DNA of 64,000 nt from Zhengitettix transpicula (GCA_037074705.1 CM073591.1:96214532-96278531), one strand, 5' to 3'; positions 12,567 through 23,080 are shown, numbered from the stretch's first letter. The notes: generated by a model not told the origin, from the sequence alone. Numbers and translations are program-made.

Positions 12567-12569
<3 letters not shown>
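11503..12569 (-). mobile_element. Solo LTR, gypsy-type, minus orientation (1067 bp)
   Basis: Begins TGTAATAATCAATTAG and ends GGCATTACA on the plus strand, giving TG...CA ends with a 6-bp inverted match TGTAAT/ATTACA. Both sides abut (AT)n. Orientation is taken from similarity to the copy at 13293-15009, whose primer-binding site lies on the minus-strand 3' side. It shares the CAGGGTTTTCACTGGGTTTG and GAACGAAATCTGACTTC blocks with the LTR at 33092. Internal short repeats include TTTTACACTGATT (twice), TTAGGTGAATTCTG (twice) and a ~28-bp minisatellite at 12337-12412. No coding capacity. Confidence 0.8.
12337..12412. repeat. ~28-bp minisatellite inside the LTR
   Basis: Three tandem copies of a unit containing TTTCCGCGAACTCCTCCTC, with substitutions between copies. 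It lies within the solo LTR, and the related LTR at 33092 has no comparable triplet, so it expanded after that family split. Confidence 0.8.

Positions 12570-12615
<46 letters not shown>
12570..12615. repeat. (AT)n microsatellite
   Basis: A 46-bp TA repeat directly following the CA end of the solo LTR at 11503-12569. Confidence 0.95.
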
Positions 12616-12617
<2 letters not shown>

Positions 12618-13187
12618 ATTGTAAATATGAGGATTAGCTTTCGAAACATAGATTTGCCATAAACGTATACTAATCGTATTCAATATTTTTCTTGTGAACG
12701 TTACTTATGACTCATAGTTCCAGTTTTACTAAGTTTTACCTTGTTTCTTTCTTTATGTTATCTATAATATAAGATTTTTGAGAATCTTCCGTTTAGTCAT
12801 CGACCAAACTTTCCCCATTGAATAAATAAGTAAATAGGAGACTAAATTTTATTATCATGACTATATGCGAAAATCTCCAATTTATTACCAAGTAAGACTA
12901 TTTATATGTATCTGTAAACACATAATAAATTAAAAGTGTATTTTTAAACAATCGCTATTTTTTTTCAGAATGCCTGAAGATAGTTCCATTTTCTAAAGTC
13001 CTTTATATGTCTCTATATAACAACGATATCATTTTTTCCCGATCCTAATACCTTCAATTTATTTTAAATAAATAAATTTAGCTGATTTTTATATAATTTG
13101 TTCAGGTTACTAGACATAGTTTAAGTTACATGAATTATACTAATCCTTTTCGTCACTTGATATAAACCGTTGTTATGATATATATAT
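12616..13187. other. AT-rich spacer ending in a short TA tract
   Basis: No recognisable element. The last ~10 bases (about 13178-13187) are a TA repeat that abuts the next LTR-derived sequence. Confidence 0.5.
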
Positions 13188-13292
13188 TGTAATGATCAAC
13201 AGTAATGATTAAATTAAATTACCCCACGTTGGGCGCTAAAATGTAATAATTAACTGGAATGATTAAATTTGCCCCTCGTTGTTGGGCCAAGA
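13188..13292 (-). repeat. Repeated LTR-end plus primer-binding-site units
   Basis: On the minus strand, after the main LTR ends at 13293, there follow TCTTGGCCCAACAACGAGGG, a second LTR-like end finishing at 13242 in AATTATTACA, then TTTTAGCGCCCAACGTGGGG, and a third end finishing at 13188 in GATCATTACA against a TA tract. TGGCGCCCAACGTGGGG is the usual form of many insect LTR primer-binding sites. LTR end and primer-binding site therefore recur with a ~51-bp period, with no retroviral internal region between them. Confidence 0.65.
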
Positions 13293-15009
13293 TGTAATGA
13301 TGAAACTGGAACGCTTTAATTAAAAAAATTAATTAATTAGAAAAAAACAAATTTTATTCTTCAAAGATACAAATTATCAGCCTCACTTTCTACATGTAAT
13401 TTCCTCTAATTTACAGACTAAATTTTTATAATTTTTTTTATTATTTGTGGCTTTCTAGGAAAATACAACTTTATAATTTTACAGCAATTTCATCTAATTA
13501 CTCTTTCTCTAAGGGTCTTTACTGGGCTTGATAGTTAGAACAAACAAATTTCATAAACTAATTAACAAATCAAAATTTAAATGAACGGAATATAAATTAT
13601 AAACATAATAGAGAAAACGAAAACTAAACATAGATAACGAAATCTGACTTATACCTTTAATCCTCGTTTACAGACTTTAAATAATTGTTTTTTTACATAA
13701 AAATGTCTTCCTGATACCAGATCTGATTCTTGGAACTTGAGGGGACAACTCACTAAAATGGCCGTTATTCACTGATTCTACACATAATTTTTAATAAACA
13801 CGGTCGTAGTTCTCGTTGTTATTCCACCTGGAATTTTGGGATCAGCCGCTCCCTCGGTCAGCCCTCGGGCGTATGTCTCCTCGATGCCTTTATGCGAAAT
13901 TTTATTTCGCATCTGTGTGGTGCAAACCTTTTTCTTCCACTTTGCGATTTTATATCATGAGTCTCTCCGTCAAGAACCATTTACTTGTGTTTTATAGAGT
14001 TTAATAGATCTTGCAGTTGAACTTCCTGGACCACGCTATTCGTACATTTTAGGTCAGCCTCCTCTCTCTGTCTCGAAACGTTCGCGGGACTGACTTCACG
14101 AGCGTGCGGTTTCCAACAATTATCGCCACTATTGCTTTCAAGAAATGTACCGTTAACAATATTGTGACAGAACAGTCTAGTCAGTCGCGATTGCGCTGCG
14201 CAAATTAATCTGTGTAAAAAAATTTTCATGCGTTCTACTATTTCTCAGGTATTTTATTTGTTTACTGTTGACTGGTGCGCGACTGCGTGTGTTATGATAC
14301 TGGGGCAATAGGACCTGTAGGTTGTGCCCGATTCGGACGCACTTGGCCGAATCACCCGATTCGGCGACCAATGAACGGGGCCCCGAGGCGAGAAGGCGAG
14401 TGACCCCATGAAGTAAAAGTAGTATATAGCGAGAGACCTTGGAGTGAACGTTGGTGTTACGATTGCTGTTAGAGAAACCACCACTACACCTTGCCGCTGC
14501 CGACCTGATCCCGGCCCGGTCGGACAACCCAAGGAGAAGCTGCCAGGACCTTACAGCCCGCCTAAGATCATCCCCGGTTGTACGAGTTACAGCCAAGGAG
14601 GCCGGAAGACGTCGCTGCGCCCGGTCATCCCGGACGCCTGCTGCCAGCGTGTTGGCAACCCTTTCCAGTTAGCAACGCGTCATCCCGCCATGAGCCAGTG
14701 AACGCAAAGAGACAGACGTAACGCAGTAATTTAAGGATTTGTTTTGTACTAGTGCTGAAACGAGCTGTTCCTTGATTTTATTTTCGTAACGTAATTTTCT
14801 TTGGCAAGGTTAAGTTGTACTCTACTGGTTGATGAAAATTATAAATTGGTAAGGTATCCAGTGTACCGAATTTTATTTACCGCACGGTCAAATCTGGTCA
14901 CGTTCCTCAACGGTTTTCCTCAGTGATCCCCAACCACATCTCTTATAAATTTTGCTTTGCCGCCTGTCCGCAGCCGCGGCATTGCGTATCCGAAAAGGGA
15001 AACGTTACA
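13293..15009 (-). mobile_element. Long LTR, gypsy-type, minus orientation (~1.7 kb)
   Basis: Lies between the repeated primer-binding-site units and a TA tract; the plus strand reads TGTAATGATG at 13293 and AACGTTACA at 15001-15009. The half near 13300-14090 aligns in order with the plus-strand LTR at 10.6-11.5 kb (ACTGGGCTTGATAG, GAAATCTGACTTA, GGACCACGCTATTCGTA). The remaining ~900 bp, absent from the smaller relatives, includes a markedly GC-rich patch at about 14250-14700 with overlapping open frames on both strands but no recognised protein. It would be the U3 part of the LTR or a nested insertion. No gag or pol remnant is seen. Confidence 0.55.
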
Positions 15010-15025
15010 ATATATATATATATAT
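15010..15025. repeat. (AT)n microsatellite between two LTRs
   Basis: A 16-bp TA repeat exactly between the TTACA end on its left and the TGTAAT end on its right. Confidence 0.9.
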
Positions 15026-15649
15026 TGTAATGATTCGCCTTTTATTACTTAATATAAAAAAATAAACTTTATTACAAGAAAATACAAAAAATACAAAAGA
15101 ACATTAAAAAAATATTGTTGGGCGCCCGCAGATATACATTGGTCTGCATAAAATTAAAATTAGCTCCGGCTTGATTAAAAAGTTCTCCTTCTCAACAGAG
15201 TAATGTGGGCGGTTCGGTGGCTATTCAAGAACAGAGACTATTTCCGCACTGTGTAAAAGAATTCTACTTTTTTATGTACTTTACATATATTGTGATGCTT
15301 ACTTTACTTTTGGCGTCAGCTGTGGATCACTGGACTTGTAGTAAGCAGCTCACGATCTCCTTCTTCGGCCTCCCCGCGATGGACGTCCCTCAAAACCTCT
15401 GCGTCTCCGTCTCCCTGCGTCTCTTCTTGCGTCTCTCTGTCTTTCCGTCTCCCTGCGTCTCCGTCCCCGTCCGCCTCTTTGCCTCACGGGTTCGGAGTAT
15501 TTATTCGAACTCCGCCCCCCCAAATGATGCAAAAAAAGGGACGCGAACCCGCGATTACTTTTAGCCTTCTCAGGCAGAAACACGTGCACGCCTAATGTAT
15601 TCATACTCAGGCCTCCTCAGGCCCGCGGCCCTTAAGGTTGTTATTCACT

Positions 15650-15652
<3 letters not shown>
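15026..15652 (-). mobile_element. Solo LTR of a second family (627 bp)
   Basis: Begins TGTAATGATTCGCC and ends TTCACTACA, with TA tracts on both sides. The interior is not similar to the other LTRs here. Minus orientation is suggested by polyadenylation-like AATAAA sequences near the minus-strand 3' end (complement of TTTATT around 15052-15072). It holds a CT-rich minisatellite at 15390-15480. The 119-codon open frame across that minisatellite is low-complexity and not considered real. Confidence 0.65.
15390..15480. repeat. CT-rich minisatellite (CTGCGTCTC-type)
   Basis: Imperfect tandem repeats of CTCCCTGCGTCTC and CCGTCTC motifs within the LTR at 15026-15652. Coding potential on either strand is a by-product of the repeat. 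Confidence 0.75.

Positions 15653-15689
<37 letters not shown>
15653..15689. repeat. (AT)n microsatellite
   Basis: A 37-bp AT repeat that directly follows the CA end of the LTR at 15026-15652. Confidence 0.95.
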
Positions 15690-15691
<2 letters not shown>

Positions 15692-16892
15692 GTTTTCTCT
15701 CACTTTGTAACAGGATACGTGCCTTCTTAATTTTCTACCTACAACCAAAAATTTTAATGTTTCATATTATGGATCCTTGCTTTATTAATACAAAGAGAAT
15801 TTCTTTACAGGCACTCGGTCTCAGTCAATAATGTATTCTTCTTGAAACATGAGCTCTGAATATTTTGGAAAAATTGTAGTAACCTAATTTTTATTCTGAT
15901 CTCACATTTCCGTGTTTTAACATTTGTGAGCTTTGACAGTTATTTTTTTTTTGGAATTTTACGTTATTTTCATGTTTTAGTTTATTGAACGACTTTCCCG
16001 GATGATTTAATACAAAATATTTTCAACACATTGTTACAGGTTACGAATGTACTTCTTTCAAAACAACGGGGTAAAATTTAATTTCAACAGACACGCAATG
16101 TAGTTTATGTCTGCAGCATGAGCACGTTGGGACCGAGCATAGTCTTGGTAAACTCTTGAGAGGCTCACTAAGTATTGCAAATTTACGATGCAATGAGAGT
16201 TCCGCGGTGTCTTCAACGCCACGAGGCGTTCTTATCCTGACAAACATGGCGGTCGATGGCCTAATAAAGTAGCGAGCTCGTGCAGGAAGGATCTCCAAAG
16301 TAGTTGGCACAGCCAAGCGAGATAAACTTCCCAACGACTTATATAACAGCCAAGGTATTTGCCTTAGTGTACGGGGCAAAGTCGCTTAGGTTTACACTTG
16401 TTTCAACTCATGCTTCGGTCACAAAGAAATCCTAGTCACTAAACGAATGTTCGTTAAAAGTAAGAAGATGCTACAGGTCTGTGTGTTAATAAAATAAATA
16501 ACGTTTTTGTAATTATTTTATACTATCACCTTAATTGTACTCATCTAACAGGTTTAATTTATTTGGTAAAATAATTTTTCTGATATTCACATTGTTTTCT
16601 TTTCTTCTGTAATAGTGGCTATACCGATCGTTTAAAACAGATATACCAACTAACGATACATAAAATAAAATATAATCGTTTTCTTTAATTTCATAATTTA
16701 GTCTAGTTTATCAACCATTGCATCAATGATATTCTCTAATATCAAATACACCGCTCACATAATATATTATAAAATCTGTATAACATAAAACATCAAGTTT
16801 TCGTTTCTTTAAAGTTATGAAGTTGCCTTCATAATAAACGGCAAAAAAAGAAAAATTTATGTAGGCAGACTATGTATAACGAAATTTCGTAG
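15690..16892. other. Intergenic stretch; one less AT-rich patch
   Basis: The patch at about 16040-16400 has open frames on the minus strand (112 codons, 16041-16379), but its translation matches no family I know. The rest is AT-rich and featureless. Confidence 0.4.
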
Positions 16893-17115
16893 TGGCCCCT
16901 CCACTTTTATAGCATAGGAAAGGGACTGTAAGGGGAATGCGGAAAGGTTGAGTGAGGTATCCAAGGGTTAACTAGGGCCCAGTTTGTAGTTTTCAGGATC
17001 ATACCCACCAATTCGTCTAAAAGTAATGCAGGGAAAGCTCTAGAAAAAACTGTATTAGTTACGTGGGCCATTTAGTACTTGTCCCATCCCCTTACGATGG
17101 GTTGTGGGGAATGCT
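16893..17115 (-). mobile_element. Family A fragment, diverged copy 4
   Basis: Minus-strand fragment covering only the 3' half. CCACTTTTATAGCATAGGAA, AGGGTTAACTAGGGCCC and AATGCAGGGAAAGCTCTAG align with the other copies, with more substitutions. It lacks a clear A-tail and stops at the block equivalent to CTTCCGATGG. An old copy. Confidence 0.8.
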
Positions 17116-17293
17116 CTAAAGATATATATTAGATAAATTCTGCAATCACATATTTTCTATATACTAAAAGTAACGAAATATTGTCCAATAAAAAGTTGCT
17201 TTCACTCAACGTAAGAATTTAGTGCCACTATAAAACTAAAGTTTGATAGAAAATGAAGAAAAAGTATGGATGAAGTTCTCTCGGGATTCCAAT

Positions 17294-17412
17294 CGGGTAG
17301 CGTAGTTTTGTAAAAACAACGTTTCGATGGCTTGCACCGCCATCTTCTTCACCTGAAGAAGATGGCGGTGCAAGCCACCGAAACGTTGTTTCCAGCAACT
17401 ACACCGGGAAAA
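17294..17412. repeat. Penelope-type inverted pair with hammerhead-like core
   Basis: Two arms of about 58 bp meet almost without spacer at 17352/17353. The plus-oriented half reads CTGAAGA (17353-17359), a TGGC/GCCA stem (17363-17366 with 17374-17377), then GAAACGTTG (17380 on). CTGANGA - stem - GAAA is the conserved core order of hammerhead ribozymes, which are reported from the terminal repeats of Penelope-like retroelements. The left arm is the reverse complement with a few changes (GTTTCGATGG against CCACCGAAAC). No protein remnant is attached. Whether the RNA could cleave is untested, and stems I and III are not evident. Confidence 0.6.
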
Positions 17413-17608
17413 CCTACGTTCCTTAAGAAAAAGTATGATTTAATTAACATCTGGAGTAAAATGTACAATTTGTTTGTTTCAAAAAAAGGAAAAACTAATT
17501 ATTTATATTAATAAAAACATTTTTTAATAAAATAATAGCATTTGTTGATGAATTTATTAACAAAGAAAGTAAATTTTGGCTTTTAATTCACTTGATAGCA
17601 ACGTGCAT

Positions 17609-17757
17609 ATAATAATAATAATAAAAATATAGCCGAATACAGACAAAATAAACGATAATATAAATACTACACACAGTTTCTGGGATACTTATCCCTTTCC
17701 TTAGTTGCGATGAAGAGCCTAGAGCGATACAACTGCAGTCGACAGTTGACAAAACTA
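17609..17757 (-). repeat. Penelope-like terminal repeat, inverted 5' copy
   Basis: Reverse complement of the 3' end found at 18509-18660. On the minus strand it contains GTCAACTGTC, TCTAGGCTCTTC, GTATCCCAGAAAC and a GGCTATATTTTTATT end. Inverted copies of the 3' end at the 5' side are common in Penelope-like elements. Confidence 0.8.
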
Positions 17758-17786
17758 AAAATAAAAGTTTAATCAGGTTCACTATC

Positions 17787-18500
17787 ATGAAATCAAAGGT
17801 TCTCCCCCTTAATCCTTTTTTTGCTGAGATAGTCACGAGAGATTTAGAAACTTCTTGTATTTCTCTACTTCCTGCCCATCCTCTTTCCTACATCAGATAT
17901 GTAGATGACATTTTTTGTATTGTTATTACCTCTCAAATAATACTTATAGTCAATACTTTCAATAAATATCATCCCAATTTACAAGTCACCCATGAACTTG
18001 AATTTAACCATTCTCTTAATTACCTTGATGTCACCGTATCCATTCACAAATCTTCCATTCTCACCAATTGGTTCAGAAAACACTCCGGACGTGTTCTCAA
18101 TTATCTTTCTGATCATCCTTCAAACCAAAAGAGAGCTATTGTAGACAGATCTATATTACTTTCTAACTCCAAGTTCCATCAAGAAAACTTAAATATTCTC
18201 CGAAACATTTTCTCCAATGATTACCCTTTCAGTTTTTTATTAAAGACATAAAATCAGATTGAATAAAATCCAATATCCTGCTGTCAATCGTCCCGAAACA
18301 CCTCAAGCCAAATTTTCTCTCGTACTCCTTCCATTATTACAAATTTCTACATCACAAATTTATCCAAATATTCAAAGAATATGAAATATCCATCATTTAC
18401 AGATCAACTATTAGACTTTCCCAATTGATTAAAAACCATAAGGACCCACTTTGACACATACAGAAAACATTATGATGTTTACAAAATCTCTTTCTATAAA
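17787..18500 (+). pseudogene. Penelope-like element reverse transcriptase, C-terminal half
   Basis: The open part (17787-18251, 154 codons) carries the catalytic motif IRYVDDIFC (YVDD at residues 38-41), followed by LNYLDVTVSI, SILTNWFRK, GRVLNYLSDHPSNQKRA and SKFHQENLN. This order is characteristic of Penelope-like RTs. Compared with the family, short codon losses are visible after NWFRK and before VDRS. Past the stop, homology continues in other frames to about 18500 (NKIQYPAVNRPETPQAKFSL, then LIKNHKDP), which is the linker leading to the GIY-YIG domain; that domain is truncated here. The fingers and most of the palm are missing upstream. It sits between inverted copies of the element's terminal sequence. 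Inactive. Confidence 0.85.
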
Positions 18501-18508
18501 AACCTTTA

Positions 18509-18660
18509 AGTTCTGTCAACTGACAAGTGCAGTTGTGTCGTTCTAGGCTCTTCTTCGCACTTGAGGAAAGGGACAAGGATCCCAGAAACATTGTGTGCTA
18601 TTTATATTATCACTTTTTTGTCTGATTTGGCTATCTTTTTTAATAATTATTTTCAATCAG
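18509..18660 (+). repeat. Penelope-like terminal repeat, 3' copy
   Basis: Contains TGTCAACTGACAAGTGCAGT, TCTAGGCTCTTCTTCG, AAAGGGACAAGGATCCCAG, AAACATTGTGTG and a GGCTATCTTTTTTAAT end. The same module recurs near 22215-22390, 46088-46325 and 47316-47545, often paired with an inverted partner. Confidence 0.8.
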
Positions 18661-20110
18661 ACGTAATTTTTTTTTCGTTATTATGAATTGACTATTGAGC
18701 ACTATTGATCTTCCTCCCCAACGCTCTGATTAATAAACTGATAAATACGTTATAACCGTTATTGTATTTCATAACTCTTAAATAATTCATAAAAATGACA
18801 GTACTCTCAATCGATCAACGATTTGCTACTTATCTTCAATTCATCTGTTGTCATTTTTTTCATATTTCATAATTTTGAGCGTGAAAAGGTTATGGAGAAG
18901 GCAAAATTTTGCAGAAATTGAATAAAACTTAGTGACATTGTGCAACATCACTAATATATATTGTAACGTACGGTTTAATTAAGATAAATTTATTGGATTT
19001 TTATACAAGTATATCAAAAGTTATTTTTAATTATGATGATTTTATTATAAATATTACTACACGAATAAACACGTGAACCTATAATAGTTCCTTGAAAGAG
19101 CAAAGCATTGTTATCATTTTAGTTGAAGGAAGCCATGTTTGAAAACGCGAGTCTATGTTCAACTGTCGTTGAAAACATATGTGACTTACATTTAGAATAA
19201 TTAAAATAGTTATAAAAATTAACATTTTCTGAATTTATTTTAATTAAAACTTTAAAGTAACTAACACGATATAAATTTAACATACAGGATAATTAGCAAC
19301 AAGAACAGAAGGGCATAATAATCTGAGGTTCCAGTTCTACTTCAAAGGTCAGGTTAGATTTCAGGCTTTGCTTACTGCGAAACCAGGAGAGGTGCCATTC
19401 CTGGAATGCGGTTGTTCCAGTTCTAATTTCGGACAACCTGATAATCCGATAATGCAATTTGAAGATCTCACTTAGCAGGCTGACCCCTTGTCGACTCAGA
19501 ATTAGACAATGTACAGTGATATATATTTTTGTCGTTGGGAAACGTAAGGACAATTCTATGGATAATATAAATGAGTAAAAAAATTATGCTTAAGTATAAA
19601 GTTTGATGTGTACGTTTTTGAAAATAATTATGAGCGGATTAAATTAAATTCATTATTTAAAGGATTTTTTATGAAGATTATTTTCCCGAGTAAGTTAATA
19701 TTAGAAAAATGATATTTTGTCTGTCTGTAAAAAACAAGACATTAGGGTGAGGGAAAGGGAAGATAACATACTTAAATTGAAACACTATTTTTTATTGTAA
19801 ATTTAGATTTTTCAGGGCAGAATTAATTGATTTGACCGTATTCCTGATTTATTTCACAGATGGCCCTGAAATCGAAAAAGTCGACAAAATTTATTTATTT
19901 GTTCATCAATAATTAAAAAACTAATTTTTTCTTGGACATAATATCATATTTTTCCCTTCTGAGTGTTGATATAAAGCGACTCCTTTTGCCCATCAGAAAA
20001 TGTGATGCTTGTTTTATGCGAGTTCTCCTTCCTCTCGTAAAATACGGTTTTAGGTGAGTCCTCTGCTACTCACTAAATTGGGTGGTTACTTTATTACTTA
20101 TAACGTACTG
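18661..20110. other. AT-rich stretch, nothing firmly recognised
   Basis: An 86-codon minus-strand frame at 19293-19553 lies in a slightly GC-richer patch (19290-19560), but its translation is unlike any family I can name. The rest is AT-rich. Confidence 0.4.
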
Positions 20111-21003
20111 TTTTTTTTAGTTTTTTTTATTAGACAAAACTTTTATCTTACGATTATTTGTTGTTACATAAAGTTTTAGAGAATATACAATTAAAATTAT
20201 GTACATAATTAACCAGGGAACTTGGCACTTAAGTTAATGCAGCAATTAACATAATTTTGCAATTTGTTTCTTGTATTTTAATTTGGGTGTCTGAGGGGCA
20301 TACATTGTTGAGTTATGAGGGATCGCTGGTGATATTGAATTTGATGGGATGGATGGAATGGGTGGGTGGGGTCTACGGGTATGGGGATGGGGTGGGTTAA
20401 GAGGTGCCAGAGTGTTCTGGGGGAAGGATGAAGTCGATAGGGCGTTTTCTCTTGATGCGACGTGCGTGTGGGGTTGGGGGAGGATTGCAATGGAATTGCT
20501 GGATCGTGATGTTAGGATGGTTGAAGGTGCTTTTGATTAATGAGGTTACGGATTTGGTGATTATTGAGTTGACTTGGGGAAGTTTAATGTTGTGGTGGAT
20601 TATGGAATTTCTGAGTACCATGGAGAGTTAGTGACGGTGCGAAGGATTATGTTTTGTTTGGTTTGGATTTTGTCTGTTGCTCCCCATATGGATGAGGCGT
20701 AGGACCAGGTGGGTTTAATTATGGAGAGATATACTAGGCGTTTTGTACTGAGTGTGAGTGGGAATTTTCTGTTTAGGAAAGGATATAAAGTTCTGAATTT
20801 AAGGTTAATTTTAGAGAGGAGGTGTTTAACGTGGGGTTTCCAAGAGAGTTTTGAATCGAAGAGGAGTCCTAGGTAGGTGGTTTCTGTTTTTGTGGTTAGA
20901 GGAGGATTTTTGGATAGTGTGAATGGGACGGTTACTAATTTGGTGGGATATTCTGAAATTTTGTTGATGTATTTCTCGAGATATCCCAGGTTTTTTTCTC
21001 CTT
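20111..21003 (-). mobile_element. Jockey-like LINE, 5'-truncated
   Basis: Minus-strand LINE 3' segment. Coding homology covers 20397-21003; a G/T-rich (C/A-rich on the coding strand) trailer runs to an A-rich tail, the complement of the T runs at 20111-20135. The 5' end stops abruptly near 21003, typical of incomplete reverse transcription. No target duplication was identified. Confidence 0.75.
20397..21003 (-). pseudogene. Jockey-like reverse transcriptase, C-terminal region
   Basis: Read on the minus strand, the protein begins NLGYLEKYINKISEYPTKL and continues with YLGLLFDSKLSWKPHV, a block found after the palm in jockey-clade RTs. RLVYLSIIKPTWSYASSIWG follows, then NSPWY. One base is missing at about 20618, shifting into the frame LRNSIIHHNIKLPQVNSII, so NSPWY-LRNS rejoins the family pattern 'P WY.RN..IH.DL.IP'. 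The frame then ends with a basic tail at 20397. The YADD-type catalytic motif lies upstream of the truncation and is absent. One frameshift and few stops suggest a moderately young dead copy. Confidence 0.8.
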
Positions 21004-21670
21004 AGTTTGACCCATATTGTTATTTATTGCTATCGAATGTCAATTACAGTCTGATGGATTAATTAGGTAGTGCTTATAGCTACAATTACGGGAAATCTAA
21101 ATCTAAAAATACGGTCAACGTTCACATCACTAGTTGGATATTTACTTGTTGTAAATTTTTAAATACGCTTGTTTTTATCGATTTTCTTTAATTCATGAAA
21201 TATAAAATTTCCTCTTCGGTCAATAAGTTTATATCATAATCCTTTAATTCATTTTCAGATATTATTTCATTTAAATTTGTTTTATATTTCAATTGGGATC
21301 TTTACAACTTTATTATCGCTACTCATTTCCTCATTCATGTACTTGACATCCAAGCTGTGATTTTAAAAAATGTATATTTACTACAATTCGGCAGTTTTCC
21401 GGGTGGCAGTTTAAGAAGAACAGAAATTCAATGTAAAAGGAGATGACATAAGCACCATCTAACATTTCCAATATCATTTTATATTCTTAAGGAAAGTCTG
21501 TTGCATGTTTGGAAGCAAATAATTGCAATGGCCTGTTTTCAAAAGAATATTTCCATACTTCAGCTTTTAGATTACCTTGATTTATTTGGTATATATGAAC
21601 TTTTTCAACAAAAACTTTGATTTCCGTCAGTCATGATGTTTCCATCGATGGTCTCTTCTGCTGGAAGCTT
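21004..21670. other. AT-rich stretch, nothing recognised
   Basis: No open frame or repeat of note between the LINE and the next Penelope-like fragment. Confidence 0.5.
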
Positions 21671-22390
21671 CTAAATTGTATTAACAAAATCCAACAACCT
21701 ACTGTCAATCGTCCCCAAACACCTTAAGCCAAAGGTTTTCTCGTACTACCTTATTACAAATTTCTACATCACAAATTTGTCCAAATATTCTAGGAATATT
21801 AAATATCTATCAATTACAGATCCACTAATACCCTTTCATACTTAAAAACCACAAGGACCCACTTGAGACCTAGAGCAAACATTGTGTTGTTTACAAAATC
21901 TCTTGCTCTAATTGTAATTCCTGCTACATAAGGCAAACAAAACGTTCTCTTAATACACATATCAAAGAACACATATATAATATCAAACTTCCCATTTATA
22001 AACAATCTGTATAAACAGTTCTAAACATACATTTGATTGACAAAATGCTAAGATTTTAGACATTGACACCAGGTACAATTCCATTTCAGAGATACTTCAC
22101 ATTAAATCCAACATCACTGCTATTAATGTACAAACGGACACGATGAAACACATGCTATGATCCCTTATTGTTACGCCAACCCTTCGGCTCTCCCATAGTC
22201 AATGCGTTTTCGTCGCTTTTGAGTGTTGTCAAAAGACCAGTGCAGTTGTGTTTCTCTAGGCTCTTCTTAGCAGTTGACGAATGGAACAAGGATCCCAGAA
22301 ACGGTGTGTAGTATTTATATTACCCTTCTTTTGTCTCCATTGGCTATCTGTCTTATTCATTATTTTCTATCAGACGTAAATTATTTTCAT
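21671..22390 (+). pseudogene. Penelope-like element 3' part with decayed GIY-YIG endonuclease
   Basis: The start matches the RT-to-endonuclease linker of the copy at 17.8 kb (ATCCAACAACCTACTGTCAA against its counterpart near 18268). The GIY-YIG domain follows at about 21880-21975: YKISCSNCNSCYIRQTKRSL then NTHIKEH, reached by a one-base shift from the preceding frame. In Penelope-like elements this domain cuts the target DNA; here the YIG glycine has become arginine. Further homology (SISEILHIKSN, TAINVQTDTMK) continues to about 22160 with stops. The 3' terminal repeat (AGGCTCTTCTTAGCAG, GGATCCCAGAAACGG) ends near 22390. It complements the copy at 17.8 kb, which lacks this domain. Inactive. 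Confidence 0.8.
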
Positions 22391-22889
22391 TTGTTTCATA
22401 AGACGTAAAATTTATTTATTTATTATCACCACAGGAAAGAATATGAAAAAATGTTGCATTAACGTCAACATCAATGAACCAAATGGAATGACAGAACTCT
22501 AAATAGAAAGCAAAAGTACGTGCATAAATTTTGTGCTGTCTACATATTTTGTTACGCATCCGGTGGGAAACAGAAAGCTTCTCAAAAATACAATAATAAC
22601 TCCTGACAAGTAATGCCAATAACTGAAACACCTGTGAACGTATTTGAAGATAACAAACACGGTAATAGACGGCCCTAAGCCGCGAACACAAGGAACCTTC
22701 TTAAGATGTAACACTATGCATTCCATATTCTCTCGTCCTTTCTCCTTCGTACTTCCACAATTGACGATGTCTTTCCAACAATATTCTAGGAAACTCATTC
22801 GTATATGCTCTACGAACTTAACCTCTAAATTCAAAAACAGAAGATTCCGAAATACGTGGAATTAAGAAACCATTTCAACGTCATACTTA
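22391..22889. other. Intergenic stretch, nothing recognised
   Basis: Overlapping open frames of 70-111 codons occur on both strands at about 22416-22865, but none shows a family motif. I leave them uncalled. Confidence 0.4.
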
Positions 22890-22915
22890 CCACTGTGATC
22901 AAAAAGTAAGGTGAA
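22890..22915 (+). repeat. mariner left terminal inverted repeat
   Basis: 26 bp, preceded by the TA duplication, matching the right repeat at 24 of 26 positions. Confidence 0.95.
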
Positions 22916-23080
22916 ATTGTCATTTAAATCTCCCGGGTATTAGGAAGGCAGGTAATTTTTTTCCTAGGTTGGTAGGACTGTCTATAATATTTTCCAAGCG
23001 TCTTTTTGTTAAAAAGTTTAATTATCTCAGAGTTACACGTGTTTTGTAAACAACCAAAAGTGAATTTTTTGATTTTTGCA

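Noticed and set aside
15205..15604. Open frames of 119 and 84 codons on opposite strands
   Set aside because: They run through a CT-rich minisatellite inside an LTR; the repetitive composition explains the lack of stops.
16041..16379. 112-codon minus-strand frame
   Set aside because: No motif of any family, no start context or neighbour that supports it, and no similarity to other parts of the window.
17787..18251. Retroviral or LTR-element reverse transcriptase, because of YVDD
   Set aside because: Flanking blocks (GRVLNYLSDHPSNQKRA, SKFHQENLN) and the inverted terminal repeats are Penelope-type; no protease, RNase H or integrase remnant is present.
22416..22865. Overlapping open frames on both strands beside the mariner
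   Set aside because: Mutually overlapping, low-information translations with no recognisable domain.
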